A program made the position numbers and the translations under genes. A DNA stretch of 30,789 nucleotides from a virus: positions 1 through 30,789 of the IMG/VR virus record IMGVR_UViG_3300010885_004946. The stretch is one strand, 5' to 3'. Positions 18,797-25,665 of this stretch are shown here, in pieces. Position 1 is the first letter of the stretch; each line of letters begins with the position of its first letter. Below the pieces are notes generated by a model. It saw only the letters and a list, made by a program, of their open reading frames with translations, did not search any database and was not told the DNA's origin.

Positions 18797-19483
18797 TTAA
18801 TTTTTTCGTCGGGCCATCTCTTTAGCATATATCTGACGATGGCTTGCTAATTTGAGGTCTAACTTTGTGATATCAATGGGTCCAGAAGCTCCCTGGTCCA
18901 CATTGGATCTCGCGTTTGTCGTTGTTGGAGTTGGACTAACAAAATGCGGATTCGAATCGAGAAATTCGCGCACTAAATCTTCTACTCCTAGCGGTTCTCC
19001 TGAATCACTGTATCTAACAGTACCACGGGAATCTACCACTTCAACTTCTCCGTCATTATTCAAACGAACATTATTGGCTAATAGTGCCTTGACTTGATCT
19101 GCATTAACAGCACGGTATTTGGCTGCGGCGCTTACCAACGGCGTATTGACCTTATATTCTTTGATGACAGAGTCTCTTTTTTGGATTTCTGCATCCTTTT
19201 TCTGAGCCAATTCTTGTAGAGTCTTTTCAAACTCACCGCGCTTCATTTGTTCAGCTGTACGGCGTTGTTCCGCTTCTGCTTTTAATGAGCGTAGTTCTTC
19301 AGGATCACCTAACTCTTGGTAAGGTTTAAGTAGTTTCTTTTCTAATGACCCTTTCATGCGAGCCATCATGTTGTCAACTTCCTGTTGAGTATAAGATTTT
19401 GTTTCAGTTTGTGCCTGATTTTCATTAGTAAATGTAGGATCAGTTCCTAGGTCTAAAGCCGATTGATTATTTGAAGAGTTCAT
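18797..19483 (-). CDS. Capsid scaffolding protein (228 aa)
   Basis: A Gln/Glu/Lys-rich coiled coil (about residues 30-110) followed by a disordered Thr/Ser-rich linker (about 170-200) and a short basic C-terminal helix (ASHRQIYAKEMARRKN) is the usual plan of scaffolding proteins, whose basic tail touches the coat. It lies directly before the capsid gene. AAGGAGG lies about 12 nt from the ATG. A short hairpin and a CATAAATA element occur upstream. Confidence 0.85.
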   Translation of the reverse strand: MNSSNNQSALDLGTDPTFTNENQAQTETKSYTQQEVDNMMARMKGSLEKKLLKPYQELGDPEELRSLKAEAEQRRTAEQMKRGEFEKTLQELAQKKDAEIQKRDSVIKEYKVNTPLVSAAAKYRAVNADQVKALLANNVRLNNDGEVEVVDSRGTVRYSDSGEPLGVEDLVREFLDSNPHFVSPTPTTTNARSNVDQGASGPIDITKLDLKLASHRQIYAKEMARRKN

Positions 19484-19519
19484 CGTGGACTCGCGCCTCC
19501 TTAAAGAGTAAATTGTATT

Positions 19520-19539
19520 AACAGCACACCCGTACTGTT
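19520..19539 (-). promoter_or_regulatory. Small leader hairpin before the scaffold gene
   Basis: AACAG (19520-19524) and CTGTT (19535-19539) can pair across ten bases. It lies between the CATAAATA element and the Shine-Dalgarno site, so it would be in the 5' leader of the scaffold-capsid transcript. The stem is short and may be chance. Confidence 0.3.
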
Positions 19540-19546
19540 GGTTTAA

Positions 19547-19554
19547 TATTTATG
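19547..19554 (-). promoter_or_regulatory. TAAATA promoter-like element of the scaffold-capsid operon
   Basis: CATAAATA on the minus strand, one base from TATAAATA, in the 104-base gap (19484-19587) before the scaffold gene. It would give the head proteins their own transcript with a leader of about 60 nt. Confidence 0.45.
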
Positions 19555-19587
19555 TAATATACCTTTATTGGGTACAATTACAGGTGT

Positions 19588-19770
19588 TTATCTACCTCGT
19601 CCGGTGTTACGCATTGGTTTATTAGCGGCACCTTTGTATCCGTTGGCATAGGCAGCACGGCCTTGAGCGGCTGCTTTAGCTTGAGCTCCAGCACCTGTGT
19701 ATACCTTACCAGTTGTACCCCATTGATAACCGGACTTTCCTGAACTAGTCGTTGCTTTGTGTACTGGCAT
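19588..19770 (-). CDS. Small basic phage protein, GYQWG family (60 aa)
   Basis: The protein reads as a small basic Gly/Ala-rich type that I recall from many phages: MPVHKATTSSGKSGYQWGT, then GKVYTG, AAAQGRAAYANGYKG. Function is unknown. The start is ATG 19770 with AAGGGT upstream, four bases after the stop of the 32-aa gene. An alternative 66-aa frame overlaps it but has no family likeness and I discard it. It is probably a minor head or DNA-associated protein given its charge and position. Confidence 0.7.
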   Translation of the reverse strand: MPVHKATTSSGKSGYQWGTTGKVYTGAGAQAKAAAQGRAAYANGYKGAANKPMRNTGRGR

Positions 19771-19774
19771 GGCA

Positions 19775-19873
19775 TCACTTACCCTTAGGCAAATTCAAGC
19801 AAGGATCATTAGGAATCTTGCGATTGCCATGTTGTAATGGATTTGGATTTGGTTGGTTTCCGTTTGGTAACAT
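19775..19873 (-). CDS. Very small Asn/Pro-rich protein (32 aa)
   Basis: An open frame of 33 codons starts at ATG 19873, two bases after the stop of the 109-aa gene, with GAGAGGAAAATAAT upstream as a good Shine-Dalgarno site. It ends at TGA 19775, four bases before the next ATG. The tight spacing on both sides and the ribosome site support a real gene. The sequence (MLPNGNQPNPNPLQHGN...) has no known match; it contains one Cys and a Lys-rich end. Confidence 0.6.
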   Translation of the reverse strand: MLPNGNQPNPNPLQHGNRKIPNDPCLNLPKGK

Positions 19874-19874
19874 A

Positions 19875-20204
19875 TTATTTTCCTCTCTTTTTATCCCATT
19901 TAAGGGGGTTGGTTGAAACATTCTGTTTAACATCTTTGGTTGGTTGAATTACACGGCCGGGAAAGTTCATACGGCCCGGTTGAGCACTTTGTAATGCTGT
20001 ATAAAGCCTATCATTGTTAGGGCCATAGCTTTCATTGCCTTGTGGAGCCTTGGCTGGCATTTGTTCGCCACGCACACCACGGATTGGTTGGCTAGGATTC
20101 TTTAGGTTAGTTTCGTTAAATGGTTTGCCTACGGGTTTGCCTGCTGTGCCTTGCTTACCATAATTGAACTTTGGTGCTGAATTAACTTGCGGTTTCATCG
20201 CCAT
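19875..20204 (-). CDS. Disordered basic protein of unknown function (109 aa)
   Basis: Rich in Pro, Gly, Asn, Lys and Gln with no predicted secondary structure; it ends in a basic tail (NPLKWDKKRGK). The start overlaps the end of the Dps-like gene by 23 bases, using GGAGATGGAA as Shine-Dalgarno site; ATG 20198 is a second possible start. It lies between the Dps-like and scaffold genes, so it may be a minor head protein or a DNA- or scaffold-binding factor. No family recognised. Confidence 0.7.
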   Translation of the reverse strand: MAMKPQVNSAPKFNYGKQGTAGKPVGKPFNETNLKNPSQPIRGVRGEQMPAKAPQGNESYGPNNDRLYTALQSAQPGRMNFPGRVIQPTKDVKQNVSTNPLKWDKKRGK

Positions 20205-20709
20205 TTTCCATCTCCAAAGGTTCTATATCTGTGCCAGTAAGGTCACTTTGTTCACCAAGGATAGCATCTACCATCCATTGTGTCTTGCGGTGTTCGTTGA
20301 TGCGATCGCCCAAGAAGTTCTGTAGGCCGTATTCACCTATGCATCCAGCTAGGTAAGCGGCATCTTGTAAAGTATTAACAAGAATATCAAGGTCACTATC
20401 GATTGATTGAAAAATAACCATTGGATCTGTAATAGATTCAGGAGGATCCTCAAGTTGGGTGCCATTCATAATATCGCGGTAGTCTCCTTTTGGGAAAACA
20501 CCTAATCGGCGCAGTTGTTCTGCATAGTCGTCAATAGCTTCTTGAGCATCTTCGTATATGTGCTCTAACATCTTGTGATATTGAGGAAAGTCCTTGCCCA
20601 TCACAGTCCAATGGAAATTGTGCGTCTTTAGGTAATAGGTAAAGTTATTACCAAAGGCAGTATAGAGTAAATCTATTGTTTGTTGTACTTGTTTAGGATC
20701 TATCTTCAT
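20182..20709 (-). CDS. Dps/ferritin-like iron-binding protein (175 aa)
   Basis: The first 150 residues match the Dps four-helix bundle. The residues of the between-subunit ferroxidase centre are present at the right spacing: H33 in NFHW, H45, E49 (Asp in many Dps proteins), D60 and E64. Dps proteins form 12-subunit shells that oxidise and store iron and can protect DNA from oxidative damage. The C-terminal 25 residues are an acidic tail, not the Lys-rich DNA-binding tail of E. coli Dps. Its ATG overlaps the portal stop (ATGA), so it is coexpressed with packaging and head genes. Whether it is in the virion or acts in the cell is open. Confidence 0.9.
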   Translation of the reverse strand: MKIDPKQVQQTIDLLYTAFGNNFTYYLKTHNFHWTVMGKDFPQYHKMLEHIYEDAQEAIDDYAEQLRRLGVFPKGDYRDIMNGTQLEDPPESITDPMVIFQSIDSDLDILVNTLQDAAYLAGCIGEYGLQNFLGDRINEHRKTQWMVDAILGEQSDLTGTDIEPLEMENGDETAS

Positions 20710-22235
20710 AATGGTCTCATTGTTAAGGTCTTACGCTGATATGTGTTAGGTAAAGACGGATTCGCTCCCGGCCTTGGTGTTATTGGTGTTGTTTTACCGT
20801 TAGCATCAATGCTAACAGGACCAGCGGCACTAGGTTCAGTAACCGCAGGTTGTGGTTGTTGGGTATACATATCTTCATTTAAGAAAGGATTACCTGGACC
20901 TGCTTCTTCAATAGATAAATCTTCGCAGAGTAATTGCATTAATTTTTGGTCAATGAGTGCCAGGACTTGTGGGCTGGTAGCGGCAACCTTGGCAACTTGC
21001 AGTTTTGTATATTCTGATTGTTTGTCCTGGATGCCATAACCGTCTTGGTAACGAATTTCACCAGTGAACTCATTTAAACCTTGATACTTGGCAAAGATAT
21101 CCCACATAGCTTCTTCAGCTAGCTCTAAGTTCTTAGCCTTTTCAGCTAATTTGGCATTGAGCAATTGGAATTCAGTTTGCATTGCAACACCTGATAACAA
21201 TTTAGCGGCAGTAGCACGAACTGAACCTGTGTTAGCCATTAGGTCAATAGCGGCAACACTATGGTCAATAGCTTGGTAAATGCTAGAAATCTGTGCGCTA
21301 TTAGTTTCAAGAAGGTAAGGTTTCAAACCTGAATCTAAATTTTCTGGCATAGCAATAATGGAACCTGCACCACTTGATGCTTGTGTTTCATTTGTCTTAA
21401 CTAGGCTAGGATGGTTGTCAAGTCTAACGGCTTGTTCGACTTCACTTAATTGGTTATAAATGAATTGTTGAGTTTTGGCAATGTCTTGAATATCGCTTGT
21501 ACCAAATCCGCGAACAATACTACGCTGACTATACACACAAATCATAGGAATGAATCCTAGGCCATTTGGTTCTATATTTTGAGCAAGTTCTTCGCGAGTG
21601 TCGTAATTAATCTCATGCGTAGTAATAGTCTCTGGTGTCCATTCTTTAATAGTTTGGACACTACCGTTGATTTCTTCTACATATTTTACATAGACTAATT
21701 CGTGTTTACCACTAGCGGCACGCTCCCAGCGCCAGTCAATAACAACTAATGGGCTTAGGATTGACACATAAGGACGAACACCCACAGCCATCTCATCAGC
21801 TTTGGTAATAGCACCTACATCAGGCTTGGCTACCATGATCCAGCAGTGGCCAAACACGCTGGCCCATGTACTGACTTCTTTCATAAAGTGATCCAATGTG
21901 CGGCCATCTAGGTCCGCATCATCAAGGAAATCTTCTACTTCTGGCATACCATCTAAGTTGCCTAGATCACGCTCTGGGGCTTCTTGGAATAAGAATGAAT
22001 TATAAACATTAATCACGCTTTTGCAATGGTTATGCAAGGGTGTTTGGTCTAGGCGTTGGCCGTATTCGCTGTCTGTTTCTAATTGGTAACGAGTAAGCAA
22101 TTGGTAACGCTTGTAATCTTCGCCACCCATATAGCTGACTAATAAAAAGCGCCAGTTTGCGCGATTGTAGTTGTAAAAACGGTTGGGGGAGGCAATTCGC
22201 CCCAGCTGTTCGTCAACTATTTGAATTGTACTCAT
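20706..22235 (-). CDS. Portal protein (509 aa)
   Basis: A long mostly helical protein following the large terminase. The N-terminal part has the portal-like YNRANWRFLLVSYMGGEDYKRY and KSVINVYNSFLF segments; the middle has EIRYQDGYG and long helices (LNAKLAEKAKNLELAEEAMWDIFAKYQ, about residues 365-390) for the clip and stem; the C terminus is Pro-rich and disordered. It forms the 12-subunit ring through which DNA enters. ATG overlaps the terminase stop (ATGA). Confidence 0.9.
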   Translation of the reverse strand: MSTIQIVDEQLGRIASPNRFYNYNRANWRFLLVSYMGGEDYKRYQLLTRYQLETDSEYGQRLDQTPLHNHCKSVINVYNSFLFQEAPERDLGNLDGMPEVEDFLDDADLDGRTLDHFMKEVSTWASVFGHCWIMVAKPDVGAITKADEMAVGVRPYVSILSPLVVIDWRWERAASGKHELVYVKYVEEINGSVQTIKEWTPETITTHEINYDTREELAQNIEPNGLGFIPMICVYSQRSIVRGFGTSDIQDIAKTQQFIYNQLSEVEQAVRLDNHPSLVKTNETQASSGAGSIIAMPENLDSGLKPYLLETNSAQISSIYQAIDHSVAAIDLMANTGSVRATAAKLLSGVAMQTEFQLLNAKLAEKAKNLELAEEAMWDIFAKYQGLNEFTGEIRYQDGYGIQDKQSEYTKLQVAKVAATSPQVLALIDQKLMQLLCEDLSIEEAGPGNPFLNEDMYTQQPQPAVTEPSAAGPVSIDANGKTTPITPRPGANPSLPNTYQRKTLTMRPL

Positions 22236-23506
22236 ACTCTCATTCCTTGAATTGTGGGGCCTTTATGTGCAACTTGGTGGCCAAATCTTTGAGGCACAAA
22301 CGGCATCATGTCTAAATCTCTACGCACTGGGAACAAATAATCGACCAAATAACCCAGTGCGTCATTCATGTGGTCATAGCCGCTGTCTTTATCCGGCTGT
22401 GTTGTGCCTTCCTTATAGGTATGGCGTTCTAATGATTCTATCGTGTATTTACACGAATTTGCAATATATAGGTGTCTTTTACCGTCAGAACTGCCTAGTC
22501 TGGCATTGACAGCATTGATACGATCTCTTACTTGAGTGTGGCTATTGGGGGCCTTAACAACAAAGCCGGCGTTCGCGAGGATGGTAAGGTCAGTGGCTCC
22601 TCCAGCACTTGTCTTTCTTTGCCTTGCGGCTGGGTCAGGATACACAAAGATCTTACTACGCGGATACCGGCTTTTAAGTTCGTCACACATCTCTTGGGTG
22701 TTAGATCCAAAGATCCTGAGTTCATCAATGACATATAAATCGTCTCCTCTCCTAATGGCAACAACTGCTGACATAGGATCAATGTTAAAGTCCATGCCTA
22801 TGTACAGCATTGAGGTATCTACATCCGGTATGTCGTTAAAACAATTGCCATTGCGGTCAAAAGCATAATAGATTCTGCCAGCATAGGTTTCGAATGTAGC
22901 CATAAACTCTTGTCTAAACTGGCGTTCATCAAGATCTCGCATAGCCGCATCAACTTCTTCTTTAGTGACATTGCCGCCTTCGATAGTTGTGTAACTAAAT
23001 GATTTCCAAGCACTGGGATACTCCTGTTCCATTTGATATAGTTCATAAGCCCAGTTGGCAATACCTTTAGGAGTACCAATAAACATGGCTTTACCCTCGC
23101 GGTCAGCAAGGGTGGGTCGCAAGACTTCGAAGAATGCTTCTGGATCTACATCAGCAAACTCGTCCATTATTAGATAATCCAAGCCTACACCACGAAGGCT
23201 ATCTTCATTGTCTGCGCCCTTAAGGGCAATGGTTGATCCATTCTTGAGAATGATACTTAATTCGGATTCGTTTGCTTTGCGGACCCAGCGTAGGTCTTGT
23301 AGCTTTTGTTTCAGTTTGCGCCAGACAATCATCTTGGCCTGCTTGTAAGTAGGTGCTACATACCATACTTCCTGATCTGGGACTCTAGCATGGAAACAAA
23401 GTTCTCTTATTGCCAAATGGGTCTTACCAAAGCGCCGCCCAGCCACAACAACCTTAAACCTATGGTCATCATCCGCGATAGTTTGTTGTGGTACGCTTAA
23501 TGCCAT
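22232..23506 (-). CDS. terL: Large terminase subunit (424 aa)
   Basis: ATPase motifs: Walker A GRRFGKTH (residues 23-30), Walker B YLIMDE (111-116), coupling motif MFIGTPKG (141-148). The nuclease domain begins with YIGMDFNIDP (first catalytic Asp about 239), followed by a second acid in DLYVIDELRI. I chose ATG 23506 (MALSVPQQ), which overlaps the stop of the 95-aa gene as TAATG; a start 29 codons upstream (23593) would overlap that gene and adds no conserved sequence. It pumps DNA into proheads and cuts it. Confidence 0.95.
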   Translation of the reverse strand: MALSVPQQTIADDDHRFKVVVAGRRFGKTHLAIRELCFHARVPDQEVWYVAPTYKQAKMIVWRKLKQKLQDLRWVRKANESELSIILKNGSTIALKGADNEDSLRGVGLDYLIMDEFADVDPEAFFEVLRPTLADREGKAMFIGTPKGIANWAYELYQMEQEYPSAWKSFSYTTIEGGNVTKEEVDAAMRDLDERQFRQEFMATFETYAGRIYYAFDRNGNCFNDIPDVDTSMLYIGMDFNIDPMSAVVAIRRGDDLYVIDELRIFGSNTQEMCDELKSRYPRSKIFVYPDPAARQRKTSAGGATDLTILANAGFVVKAPNSHTQVRDRINAVNARLGSSDGKRHLYIANSCKYTIESLERHTYKEGTTQPDKDSGYDHMNDALGYLVDYLFPVRRDLDMMPFVPQRFGHQVAHKGPTIQGMRV

Positions 23507-23793
23507 TAATGAGTTATGATCTTGATAATAGTTTCTAAATGGCCAAAGATCAAGCTGAGCATGGTCAAGGCAGCGCCTCCAACCCATACCCATTTGTTTT
23601 TAAAATCTTTTAGATCATCTAGAAGAGCCATGACTCTAGCATGTTCTTTAGAATTTTCTTCGCGAACATGGTTCAGTTGGTCGATTAGTTTATTGTGGCT
23701 TTCGGTAAGTGTATCACGAAGATCATCTATCTTCTCTGTGACACCATCCATCTTTGTTTCTAGTACTGCAACACGCTCATTAGTTGTAGGCAT
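23506..23793 (-). CDS. Coiled-coil protein with C-terminal membrane segment, XhlA/holin-like (95 aa)
   Basis: A heptad-rich helix (about residues 5-65, RVAVLETKMDGVTEKIDDLRDTL and on) is followed by one hydrophobic segment (about 69-90, WVWVGGAALTMLSLIFGHLETI). This layout matches XhlA-like haemolysin/holin accessory proteins of phages. It lies between the two terminase genes, with TAATG overlaps on both sides. It is the only candidate lysis protein in the genome; no endolysin is seen. It could instead be a membrane anchor for packaging. Confidence 0.7.
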   Translation of the reverse strand: MPTTNERVAVLETKMDGVTEKIDDLRDTLTESHNKLIDQLNHVREENSKEHARVMALLDDLKDFKNKWVWVGGAALTMLSLIFGHLETIIKIITH

Positions 23794-24299
23794 TATAGTT
23801 CACCATCGCTCCAAGGTAAAGGTTGGTTTGCGGATGAATCCTGGGGATTGTCGGATTGTCCCAAGATATTTTTGCCCAGCCAAATTAACAATGTAGCATT
23901 ACCGCCCATGGCTACTTTAAGCTGAGCGGCTCGTAATCTGCGTTTAAGTTCTGCACGGCCTTTTGCAATATAATCCGCAAAGTTGTATTTTAGGGTATCT
24001 GGCTTGACTTGGAACCAGTCTGCCATCTCTTCTAGGGTACAGCCCATTGCGGCCAGCTTCCATACTTCATCAGGAGGAACTACCCGCTTGGTAGCCCCTC
24101 TCCCAACAACTAAGCCGTCCTTAGTAACTGTGCCCCATTTTGGCTGTTGACGGGACTTGTATTCCCATTTAGGATATTCTTGCCCTTGTGGCGCCTCAGC
24201 AGAAATCACACATTCGCAGTCGTGCTCATGTGTGCATTCTGGTTGTTGATTGTTTGGTGGAGTCGCGACTACTTTGCCGCTGTCTATTATTGTGGCCAT
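23793..24299 (-). CDS. terS: Small terminase subunit (168 aa)
   Basis: The N-terminal 70 residues are Cys/His-containing and disordered (CTHEHDCEC). A helix-turn-helix (about residues 75-120, VPPDEVWKLAAMGCTLEEMADWFQVKPDTLKYNF) is followed by LRAAQLKVAMGGNATLLIWLGKNILGQSD, the pattern typical of phage small terminases that bind DNA and start packaging. Next to the 95-aa protein and the large terminase. The ATG is exactly four bases after a TAAATA element and no Shine-Dalgarno site is present, so the transcript could be leaderless. Confidence 0.88.
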   Translation of the reverse strand: MATIIDSGKVVATPPNNQQPECTHEHDCECVISAEAPQGQEYPKWEYKSRQQPKWGTVTKDGLVVGRGATKRVVPPDEVWKLAAMGCTLEEMADWFQVKPDTLKYNFADYIAKGRAELKRRLRAAQLKVAMGGNATLLIWLGKNILGQSDNPQDSSANQPLPWSDGEL

Positions 24300-24303
24300 C
24301 TTG

Positions 24304-24309
24304 TATTTA
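24304..24309 (-). promoter_or_regulatory. TAAATA promoter-like element before terS
   Basis: TAAATA is followed by CAAG and then the terS ATG (four-base spacing), in the 45-base gap between genes. No Shine-Dalgarno sequence is visible. Confidence 0.45.
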
Positions 24310-24344
24310 CTTAGAATACAAGAATATGCTTAGAAAAGCGGTGA

Positions 24345-24569
24345 TTATTTCTTTAAAATGTCTTGTTGCTGTAACAAACAAGTACCTACAGCTTCACTAA
24401 GCACACCTTCGTTTTGTTGAAGTTGTTTAATTAACTGTGTTTGTTGCTCTAGCATTTTGCTTAATTGCAGTTGGTTAAGTTGTAGTTCTTTAATATAATT
24501 GTCAGCGGCGCCAGCACGGGCATTCAACTGCATAAGCATATCGTATGGGTCAACATTAAACTGTATCAT
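24345..24569 (-). CDS. Small Gln-rich coiled-coil protein (74 aa)
   Basis: The protein is a continuous Leu/Gln-rich helix (NQLQLSKMLEQQTQLIKQLQQNEGVL), expected to form a coiled coil. A TTG two codons upstream (24575) is in frame, but ATG 24569 is the natural start. It overlaps the end of the 144-aa gene. Not recognised; small helical proteins before terminase genes are sometimes packaging or regulatory factors. Confidence 0.65.
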   Translation of the reverse strand: MIQFNVDPYDMLMQLNARAGAADNYIKELQLNQLQLSKMLEQQTQLIKQLQQNEGVLSEAVGTCLLQQQDILKK

Positions 24570-24990
24570 GGTCAAATTCCATTAGGTTACCAAACATATT
24601 AGGTTGAGCATCATATGTTTGTATTAGGATTATTTCGTAGTCAGTACCTTCAAACAGCTTGTTCCAGCGATCTATAGGGGCCATTGCAAAGTCTTTTGGC
24701 AAGTTCTTTTTGGTCTTACCGCGGGCTTCATTGGCCATATCAGTAATGATATCTGCTACACTTCTATTTACACCCTGAGTGGTTCTAAAGCCCTTTAATG
24801 GCTGTCTAATGAAGTCATTTAGTTCACTGTCGCTTTCTACTGCACCAGCAACTTCTGTAATTACTTCTTTAATATGTCTGCACAAGACCTTACGCTGTTC
24901 CAGTGTTTGCTTCAGATAAGTTGTTGCATAACTGACTCCTTCACGGGGTTCCATAACTTGTTTCTTTTGATACCTGATTGTTTTAGCCAT
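24556..24990 (-). CDS. Hypothetical phage protein (144 aa)
   Basis: The start ATG 24990 (MAKTIRYQKK) overlaps the stop of the HNH-like gene by eight bases (ATGGCTAA); the open frame extends 19 codons further but inside that gene. The protein is helical and charged: residues 1-50 are basic, the middle (SELNDFIRQPLKGF) is mixed, and the end (EIILIQTYDAQPNMFGNLMEFDHDTV) is acidic. I recognise no family. It lies in the early part of the packaging operon. Confidence 0.65.
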   Translation of the reverse strand: MAKTIRYQKKQVMEPREGVSYATTYLKQTLEQRKVLCRHIKEVITEVAGAVESDSELNDFIRQPLKGFRTTQGVNRSVADIITDMANEARGKTKKNLPKDFAMAPIDRWNKLFEGTDYEIILIQTYDAQPNMFGNLMEFDHDTV

Positions 24991-25384
24991 TTTTCTTTGT
25001 CCTAGTTCTTTTTTGTATATCCATACCTCTGTGTCTTTTATATCCACCTAAAGCCCTTTTATACATACCTTGTTTTTGACATTGTTCTGTGCGGGTAATT
25101 AAAGTAATATTCTTTTTAGTCCAGGCTTTTTCCCAGTCAATGCGTGTCATTACCAAGTTATCTCCGCTTCGGCCTCTTTGATCCCAATAGCCATCCCACA
25201 AGGTAAAAAAGTCTTCAAACTCAAGTTCAAATTCTTCACCTCTGTATCTTGCCTGTGCTCGGACTTTTAAAAATGGATTATACATGGAATGTTTGTATGG
25301 ATCCGGGCCACATTTCCAAACATGTGGGCGTTCAATTCCAGCGGCATGTAGGCCTGTATTTCTGTGTCCTGGTTGTTTTGGCAT
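24983..25384 (-). CDS. Possible HNH-nuclease-related phage protein (133 aa)
   Basis: The C-terminal part (MTRIDWEKAWTKKNITLITRTEQ) follows the pattern L-x-RID ... N-x-x-(I/W)-x-T-x-x-EQ common at the end of HNH and homing-type nuclease domains. The N-terminal part contains PHVWKCGPDPYKHSMYNPFLK and many basic residues. No clear catalytic His pair is visible, so it may be a DNA-binding remnant. HNH proteins encoded beside terminases often help packaging in HK97-like phages. It is preceded by TATAAATA and a perfect AAAGGAGG Shine-Dalgarno site, making it the first gene of the packaging-head operon. Confidence 0.6.
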   Translation of the reverse strand: MPKQPGHRNTGLHAAGIERPHVWKCGPDPYKHSMYNPFLKVRAQARYRGEEFELEFEDFFTLWDGYWDQRGRSGDNLVMTRIDWEKAWTKKNITLITRTEQCQKQGMYKRALGGYKRHRGMDIQKRTRTKKNG

Positions 25385-25410
25385 TGCTTGCCTCCTTTAA
25401 TCTTATGTTG

Positions 25411-25418
25411 TATTTATA
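25411..25418 (-). promoter_or_regulatory. TATAAATA element, exact T4 late-promoter match
   Basis: The minus strand reads TATAAATACA, an exact match to the T4-type late promoter core, nine bases after the T-run of a terminator and about 26 nt before the ATG of the HNH-like gene, with AAAGGAGG between. The same terminator-spacing-promoter unit is found at 27548-27586. Confidence 0.65.
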
Positions 25419-25427
25419 CTATATAAC

Positions 25428-25449
25428 AAAAAAGCCCTGATATCAAGGC
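25428..25449 (-). terminator. Rho-independent terminator overlapping the 63-aa gene end
   Basis: On the minus strand GCCTTGATATCAGGGC (25449-25434) can fold as GCCTTGA..TCAGGGC with a T-G pair, followed by six T. It overlaps the stop codon of the 63-aa gene and separates it from the packaging operon. Confidence 0.75.
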
Positions 25450-25634
25450 AATTGGCTGTATCGCTTCAAAATGTATTGAACATAACGGCGTTGTTTTTGA
25501 CTGAGCTTTTTATTCTCTCGCCAGTAGCGTAAAACATTACCAATAAATTCAAATTGTCTGGCAGTTACTTGCCAATGTATTTCTGGATGTAGTAACCAAT
25601 ATTCAGCATCCTGCATTAAAATTTCATCTATCAT
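25443..25634 (-). CDS. Small hypothetical protein (63 aa)
   Basis: The protein is helical and rich in Trp, Arg, Lys and Tyr (EYWLLHPEIHWQVTARQFEFIGNVLRYWRENKKLSQKQRRYV). The basic C-terminal half could bind nucleic acid. It is transcribed divergently from the glycosyltransferase gene, with TTAAATA six bases before its ATG and no clear Shine-Dalgarno site. It ends in a terminator, so it is a one-gene unit. Family not recognised; a small regulator is possible. Confidence 0.65.
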   Translation of the reverse strand: MIDEILMQDAEYWLLHPEIHWQVTARQFEFIGNVLRYWRENKKLSQKQRRYVQYILKRYSQLP

Positions 25635-25640
25635 ATAGTG

Positions 25641-25661
25641 TATTTAAGTGATCAATAAATA
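25641..25661. promoter_or_regulatory. Divergent, back-to-back TAAATA elements
   Basis: The 31 bases between the two divergent ATGs hold TTAAATA on the minus strand (25641-25647) and AATAAATA on the plus strand (25654-25661), around a central TGATCA palindrome (25649-25654). TAAATA lies 6 nt before the 63-aa gene ATG and 4 nt before the glycosyltransferase ATG. There is no room for two conventional -35/-10 promoters with leaders. Confidence 0.5.
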
Positions 25662-25665
25662 TAGT

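Noticed and set aside
19578-19778. 66-aa frame overlapping the small basic gene
   Set aside because: The 60-aa frame has the recognised GYQWG/GYKG pattern and a better ribosome site; the other frame has none.
23506-23593. Upstream start of the large terminase
   Set aside because: The extra 29 codons overlap the 95-aa gene and carry no conserved sequence; ATG 23506 forms a TAATG coupling.
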